Origin: an uncultured Planctomycetaceae bacterium
GTDB taxonomy: Bacteria > Planctomycetota > Planctomycetia > Planctomycetales > Planctomycetaceae
DNA: 10,103 nucleotides
Direction of reading: 5' to 3'
Assembly (NCBI GenBank): GCA_903921605.1
Contig: CAIXQV010000479.1
Coordinates: 1-10,103 of the forward strand
Below the pieces are notes generated by a model. That model was not told the origin of the DNA. It saw nothing but the letters and a program-made list of their open reading frames with translations, and made no database searches. Of the stretch, positions 6,401-10,103 are shown in pieces (positions within the stretch are counted from its first letter, which is position 1; each line of letters opens with the position of its first letter). Made by a program: the position numbers and the translations under genes.

Positions 6401-8949
6401 GTGTTTAACGGAACCTTTGGTCGCGCAGCAGTTTGTTCCGGAACGACGCGATAGATTCGGCCCATCGTCGAGCCGGCTCGCGTATCCAGTGTGGCCAGAG
6501 TATCAGGCGGAATCCAGATCGGATGTTCAATCACATAGCGATACATGTCGACCACCCACAGCGCGCCGTCGGGGCCGGTGCGAGCCTGAACGGGGCGGAA
6601 CCAGGGATCCGTCGAAGCCAGGAATTCTCGATCCAGCTCATCGTCGTCGCGGCGAGATTTAAACGTGGCGGCCTGAGGAATCAACATCTGGCGATGAACG
6701 AGATTATTCACAGGCTCGCAGGTAAACGCGTTCTGAGAAACATCGCCCCCCAATAAATCATCTCGATAAATCCCCAATCCACACGCTGCCGTTGGTCGCC
6801 CCGGCGGACCTGACAACATAAACAACACCTGATTGGAAATCGAAAACAACTGCCCGGGGTTCTGTTCGGTATTGATCCCGACCACCGTCTGCGGAGCCGC
6901 CAGCCACGGATTCCGATCCAGATAATGACTGGCCAACGGATAATGCAGCAGCAACGCGCTGTTATTGCAGCCGAACCAATCGCCCCAGTCATTGCGAACC
7001 CGCCCCTGTTGAGTCGCTCCGGCTGCTGGTTCAATGACTCCCGTATCCGGATTAAAACGAAAATCGCGCTGACCGAGAGCCAGTGTCGTTCCAGTTCTCG
7101 TGCTGGTGATCTGACCGCCAAACAAACCGCACGAGCCATAAACCCAGCCGTCGAGACCATATTCCAGGCTGTTGACTCGGGCTTGAAAATTATGAGTCGC
7201 AAAGCCGGTCAGAAGTTTCTCAACCTTGTCCGCTTTGCCATCACCGTTGGTATCTTCCGCATACAACACGTCCGGAGCCGCACAGACCAGTAAACCGTTA
7301 CGCCAGACAGTGACGCCTGTGGGAAACGGAATGCCGGTCAGAAAAATCTCCGAGCGATCAAATTGACCGTCGTGATTGTCATCGTACACACATCGAATCT
7401 GTCCTCCGCTTTCTCCCTCCGCGCGGCCCTGAGGATAGTCGTTCATTTCGGCCACCCAAAGACGTCCATCGGGGCCAAATGCAATCGCGACAGGGCTTTC
7501 GATGAGCGGTTCCGCAGCGGCCAATTCAACTCGATATCCGGCCGTCGTCTTCAGAGACAACAATGCCTCCATTGGAGCCAACGGTCTCACGCCGTTGGTT
7601 CTGGCTACGTCAACAACGGGTGCAAACTTATCCTTCAGTTGCCCGGAGACTGCATCGAAGATGATTTGTTCAAGACCCGTGGCATACGCGCCGGGAATGT
7701 CATAATAGACCATCGCCCCGCCACCTTCGTAGCCGCCTTCACGCAGGATTCTTTCTGACGGCACATAACCCGGACAGGCATTGGCATACGCATTAATCCA
7801 GACTCGGGAACCATCAAGTTCCTGTTTCAGCCTCTTTGCATAGTCAACGACCACTTCGCCCGGCAGGAAGACCCAGGCGAGTTCATCGCCGAAGGAAATT
7901 GTCTGGATCGGATAGCTGATTTCTGTCATCAGCTCTTCACCACGATCAAGTCTCGCCAGTTGAGCGCGAGCATGATATCCGATGGCATTGTCGGCTTTCG
8001 CTCGCTCCTGCCATTCTTCGCGAGACGGCAGCGGAGCCAGCGGCAAGGTGACTCTTTGAACCGCAGTAATCGGTGCTTTCGAGAGCGGACGCAGCGGGCC
8101 GGCGAGTACTCTTTGTACTTCCTCGGCAAGTTCCTGCCCCAAACCGTCGGCCACATCGAACTTCGAACCCAGCACACCGCCGCGTGGATTTGCATCCGCT
8201 CCGCAACCAATAGAAATCAAAGCCGTACAGCCGGGATTGCGACGTTGAATATGTTCCATTGCGTAACCGGCCCAGTCGCCACTGATCATGTCGTCGCTGA
8301 GCGTCACGCAATGGCACGCGTAGTTTGTAAACACCGCTCTCAACTTGCCGTCTTCACCGTGCACCGCCAGCACCGGCACATCATGGTCGACCGGGCCGTC
8401 TTTGGTGCGACGATTAAACGCAAAACTGACTTTGCCCACAGCCCATGAAAGACTTGACGGCTTGCGTTCGGCCAATGCATCGGCCGCAACCTTGAACAGC
8501 TTCGTTTCCAGTTCGTCGCTGTAGGTGAGAATATGTTGCCAGTGATCGTCGGGAATCGGTTTGCCGAACAAAGTATTCGCGCAGTTGCGAATCATTGGAC
8601 CACTGTGAGTATGCGACGCGCAAATGGCGAGTCGACTTCTTTCCAAGCCATGAGCCTTCAACTTCTCCGCAATTCTCTCAGTGAGATCGTCAGGAATTCC
8701 CAGCGTATCAACGGTGATCACAACGACCGTATCAGCGTCAGAAGTTCCCACCGCCAGAGCTTTCGCCCAGAGCTGCTGTCGGACGCCTTCTGATTCTTTG
8801 ACCCGCCCGCCGAAGCCGTTGAGTCGAATCGGGAACGACGGCGTCACGTCTATGGCCGAGATACCAACTTGAAACAGTGTTGGCTGATCTGCTGCTGCAA
8901 ACGATGAGAAAGCTGCCAGAGCCCATGCGAGTACGATTAATCGCGACAT
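3466..8949 (-). CDS. Giant secreted ceramidase-like / PVC dehydrogenase / cytochrome c fusion
   Basis: The 1827-residue exported protein has a signal peptide at residues 1-21 (MSRLIVLAWALAAFSSFAAA). Domains in order: (a) about 23-440, neutral/alkaline non-lysosomal ceramidase N-terminal-like, with SHTHSGP (His113, His115), His213 in YACHC, Glu365 in LPGEVV and Tyr407 in GGYEGG as probable metal-site elements; (b) about 465-830, PVC-type membrane-bound dehydrogenase beta-propeller with two EF-hand-like loops (D523-D-N-H-D-G-Q-F-D-R-S-E534 and D566-T-N-G-D-G-K-A-D-K-V-E577); (c) about 840-1235, HEAT-like helices; (d) about 1258-1390, class I cytochrome c with C1271-S-N-C-H1275 and probable distal ligand Met1367; (e) about 1400-1540, a beta-rich jelly-roll or carbohydrate-binding-like segment; (f) about 1560-1827, more HEAT-like helices. 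It probably works outside the cytoplasmic membrane, coupling hydrolysis to oxidation with electron transfer through haem; the substrate is unknown. The ATG at 8949 is preferred over GTG 8979 because of a well-placed ribosome site and a clean signal peptide. Confidence 0.93.
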   Translation of the reverse strand: MSRLIVLAWALAAFSSFAAADQPTLFQVGISAIDVTPSFPIRLNGFGGRVKESEGVRQQLWAKALAVGTSDADTVVVITVDTLGIPDDLTERIAEKLKAHGLERSRLAICASHTHSGPMIRNCANTLFGKPIPDDHWQHILTYSDELETKLFKVAADALAERKPSSLSWAVGKVSFAFNRRTKDGPVDHDVPVLAVHGEDGKLRAVFTNYACHCVTLSDDMISGDWAGYAMEHIQRRNPGCTALISIGCGADANPRGGVLGSKFDVADGLGQELAEEVQRVLAGPLRPLSKAPITAVQRVTLPLAPLPSREEWQERAKADNAIGYHARAQLARLDRGEELMTEISYPIQTISFGDELAWVFLPGEVVVDYAKRLKQELDGSRVWINAYANACPGYVPSERILREGGYEGGGAMVYYDIPGAYATGLEQIIFDAVSGQLKDKFAPVVDVARTNGVRPLAPMEALLSLKTTAGYRVELAAAEPLIESPVAIAFGPDGRLWVAEMNDYPQGRAEGESGGQIRCVYDDNHDGQFDRSEIFLTGIPFPTGVTVWRNGLLVCAAPDVLYAEDTNGDGKADKVEKLLTGFATHNFQARVNSLEYGLDGWVYGSCGLFGGQITSTRTGTTLALGQRDFRFNPDTGVIEPAAGATQQGRVRNDWGDWFGCNNSALLLHYPLASHYLDRNPWLAAPQTVVGINTEQNPGQLFSISNQVLFMLSGPPGRPTAACGLGIYRDDLLGGDVSQNAFTCEPVNNLVHRQMLIPQAATFKSRRDDDELDREFLASTDPWFRPVQARTGPDGALWVVDMYRYVIEHPIWIPPDTLATLDTRAGSTMGRIYRVVPEQTAARPKVPLNTMSGAELAAAMDTPNGTTRDLVQQLIQWNQDVAATQALQKLCAESRHPAVRLQALATLANLKTATVENVNLALHDQDAHVRRDAVRVSESMFVKSPELVAMVQELAADPDTQVLVQVAYAAGFMNAEDAAKTFAAVGAREATGSHLDSAIESSLTSSNMSAVLREVSMISAGTANWNRLLMNAATLADEETLISLFAYLCRVAVSDVTTESAAVSLGRLSAFVDAYRGRPESTLKPDSPVIVGDWSLAIAVAESVAKNEEKDEKVRVAGVKLLAQGRMFNMPKTDVLIELLNPRSGPTMQSAVIAALSKDGSEDVAEILLSHWATHEPRVRKEAIAMMLSRASWTQKLLSAIAEGTVSAAELDLAQQQALLDHQNESIRNAAAASFKPRTSAGRQAAIDRYTAAINEKGDPNLGRQVFQKHCSNCHRLQETGHSVGPEIAAYSGKPVQALLISMLDPNQAIDPRYQAYVAVLNDGRSLTGLIAEEAASNLTLLAAEGKRETVLRSEIEQIRSTGKSLMPEGFEQNASPEDINNLWAWLQTIRQPPKSIEGNRPGVVSVPSSGNVALQAAQAEIYGGDITFETPFQNIGYWHGKDDVVRWRIQAENARELAVWGEWACDPNAAGSGFLIEGVQPSLKGNVGSTGAWSRYQLVYLGKTLIQEGESELVIRPAGDLRAALADLRALHLVQIGGVPLATGMVTDDEKPSKPPVTAAEIAARLIDDKVPAAEREKLIAANLEKAAEIIPLMAVGLPEESGSKEEYRRIPWIWRVAIAVGKAADAENVKAVLRASLPASEKRLEHWQSVVIGGGLINGLTLAGHWPDEVLKTILEGDQSLLAAWNHALIESSTMADDESVPPGTRYDALRMVALRDWSMAKPQLEKYLQRGINDELQMGAVSGLADVRDVTAAEMLIGAYGYLSDHNRKLALEGMLRDDAKILLTLQAIENSKLPAELKKNEMVLKLREHANAEIRKRAALVTQ

Positions 8950-8957
8950 CGAAAGCA

Positions 8958-8962
8958 TCCCC
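8958..8962 (-). promoter_or_regulatory. Ribosome binding site deciding the start of the giant gene
   Basis: On the - strand GGGGA (8962-8958) lies 8 bases ahead of ATG 8949-8947. The same frame could start at GTG 8979 or ATG 8958, but the first would put ten polar residues in front of the signal peptide and the second would have the GGGG directly abutting the start. The ATG at 8949 gives a compact Sec signal beginning MSRLIVLAW. Confidence 0.65.
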
Positions 8963-8979
8963 GATGAGGAGTGTGTCAC

Positions 8980-9314
8980 AGTTGATTTTTAACTGCCTGA
9001 AAGCGGTCGCAACGGGCTGTCAGTGTATGAACACCAGTCACAACCAGTTGCAAGGTTTCCTGCACGGCGAGGTATACCTGAGTCATGCGTCTGATGTCGA
9101 CTGACAGCGAACAACGGCGAAAATGTTCCGCGACGCGGAAGTATTCAACTTGTCACCCTGTTCACTCGCAATGGCGACTTCGTTAAGGTTCATGGGTGAG
9201 ATGCAGAACGCGAATGAGCGCGCGATGCAGCTGGTCAGTTTGGTTTTATGCTTCATGAACCAGCAGAACGGCTGTCGCGATAGAGCCAAATCCAGCCATG
9301 AGATTCAGAAACAC
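8980..9314. other. Gene-free gap upstream of the giant gene
   Basis: About 335 bases separate the stop of the M81 gene from the longest open form of the giant gene, both on the - strand. I see no credible coding frame, tRNA or terminator with a T-run. The gap holds a 15-base dyad (9126-9140) and an 8-base spaced inverted repeat GGTTCATG (9187-9194) / CATGAACC (9254-9261). A promoter for the giant gene is expected here, but no strong -35/-10 pair stands out. Confidence 0.5.
9126..9140. promoter_or_regulatory. Perfect 15-base dyad, operator-like
   Basis: TTCCGCG (9126-9132) and CGCGGAA (9134-9140) are exact reverse complements around a single A. With one base between the arms it cannot fold as an RNA hairpin without losing pairs, so a dimeric protein-binding site is the more natural reading. 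It lies about 177 bases upstream of the chosen start of the giant gene. The binding protein is unknown. Confidence 0.4.
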
Positions 9315-10103
9315 TTAGTTTGGGATCTCCAAAGGAAAGAACTCACGTGATCGTTTGCGGTACGGCAGTTTAGCGAAATCGTGAGTCTGAATCCCCTGAG
9401 CATCGACGTTGATGATGGTTTCCGCAAAACGTCCGAAGCTGGCTCGAAAATGCGCGGCCGATTTTACGGCGATGTACTTCATTTGTTCGCATTGAATCCC
9501 GAGTGTTCTTGCAAACGCCGGGCCCAATGGCTGTTCTTTAGCGTTGACCACCACCACCGAAACTCCGCCCTGCTTCAGCCAGGCAGAGCGGCCCATGTTT
9601 CCCGTCAGTCCGGCATACATCGGGCCGTCGTAGGTAAAGTCGCCGTTTGATAAAGCCATGACCTCTACGTCCATCAGGACCGGCGGCCCCTGGATCGGAT
9701 CGGATTTCCCACCGACAGCAACGGAAATTTGTTGGCCAACTCCGGCCGCAAAAGCCATCTCGACAACTTCCGGATCAACCATGTACAACAGCACTGCATC
9801 CGGCAGATTGAGTTCGAGAAATGTGCGAAGTATCTCGGTCGAATCTCCCGGAGAACCGCCACCAGTGTTGTCCGCATGGTCGGCCAGTACGATGGGAAAC
9901 TTACCGATAGCCTCCCCTTGTCGGATGGCCTCCTTCACCGCGACCGGTTTTGTTGTCCAGCGTTGGCGGTGCTCCCAGATCCAGTCACCCAGCTCATCGG
10001 CTGTCGCTCGCGCGAGTGCATGATCATCATTCGTCACGACGATCACACTGGCTCCCATGTCAGGAACATCGGCCCATGGAAATCCGGTTGCCACGGTGAT
10101 CGC
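9315..10103 (-). CDS. M81 family metallopeptidase, MlrC/microcystinase-like (C-terminal part)
   Basis: The frame is open from the right edge of the window to TAA at 9317-9315, giving 262 residues of the C-terminal part of a protein usually near 500 residues. Family-typical blocks are ATGFPWADVPDMGASVIVV at the start of the visible part, LADHADNTGGGSPGDST (the hallmark of the MlrC C-terminal domain), and later GPMYAGLTGNMGRSAWL and GVSVVVVNAKEQP. The named member MlrC cleaves linear microcystin; planctomycete homologues are numerous and their substrates are mostly unknown. The N-terminal half, which carries the known metal ligands of MlrC, lies outside the window, so activity cannot be judged. 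A GTG at 10094 could be read as a start, but the family blocks continue across it and open codons precede it, so the gene is best treated as truncated by the window edge. It lies upstream of the giant gene in the same direction. Confidence 0.88.
   Translation of the reverse strand, partial: AITVATGFPWADVPDMGASVIVVTNDDHALARATADELGDWIWEHRQRWTTKPVAVKEAIRQGEAIGKFPIVLADHADNTGGGSPGDSTEILRTFLELNLPDAVLLYMVDPEVVEMAFAAGVGQQISVAVGGKSDPIQGPPVLMDVEVMALSNGDFTYDGPMYAGLTGNMGRSAWLKQGGVSVVVVNAKEQPLGPAFARTLGIQCEQMKYIAVKSAAHFRASFGRFAETIINVDAQGIQTHDFAKLPYRKRSREFFPLEIPN

Noticed and set aside
9025..9053. Possible - strand promoter, TTGCAA and TCATAC with 17-base spacing
   Set aside because: The -10 matches the consensus at only two of six positions; the good spacing alone is not enough.
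9187..9261. Inverted repeat GGTTCATG / CATGAACC with a 59-base spacer
   Set aside because: An 8-base match this far apart is plausible by chance and has no associated feature.
9083..9289. A 68-codon - strand frame just after the M81 gene
   Set aside because: It begins at TTG with no convincing ribosome site, and the peptide has no domain or signal sequence.
9246..9299. A 17-codon hydrophobic mini-ORF (MAGFGSIATAVLLVHEA) on the - strand after the M81 stop
   Set aside because: No ribosome site precedes the ATG, and a peptide this short is expected by chance.

Overview
The window most likely comes from a planctomycete (phylum Planctomycetota). The main evidence is one very long secreted protein with the PVC-type membrane-bound dehydrogenase domain (Pirellula/Verrucomicrobium family), HEAT repeats and a CxxCH haem-binding domain, an architecture largely confined to the Planctomycetota-Verrucomicrobiota group. 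Wide gaps between genes, mostly single-gene transcription units and an exported von Willebrand factor A protein also fit. This assignment rests on protein families read by eye, not on a database search.

Layout, left to right. (1) The last 31 codons of an unidentified + strand gene, followed by a strong 14-bp hairpin terminator. (2) An ABC-transporter ATPase on the - strand, convergent with the first gene and with no permease beside it. (3) About 640 bases without a convincing gene, ending in a short direct repeat just ahead of (4) a + strand secreted vWA-domain protein with an intact MIDAS site. (5) A roughly 195-base convergent gap holding two related hairpins that share the left arm CCACCGGG. 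(6) A 5.5-kb - strand gene for a secreted multidomain protein: ceramidase-like hydrolase domain, PVC dehydrogenase-type beta-propeller, HEAT repeats, class I cytochrome c, a jelly-roll/carbohydrate-binding-like segment, then more HEAT-like helices. (7) About 365 bases without a gene, containing a 15-bp dyad. (8) The C-terminal half of an M81-family (MlrC, microcystinase-like) metallopeptidase on the - strand, running off the right edge.

How the genes may work together: the giant protein and the M81 gene lie in the same direction, M81 upstream, and both are predicted hydrolytic or degradative enzymes. A shared catabolic role is possible, but the long gap argues against tight co-transcription. 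The ABC ATPase and the vWA protein are transcribed divergently and nothing in the sequence ties their functions together. No tRNA, rRNA, CRISPR array, transposase or phage gene is visible. The most unusual item is the giant fusion, whose hydrolase domain keeps ceramidase-like metal-site motifs but appears to carry alanine where canonical neutral ceramidases have the catalytic serine.
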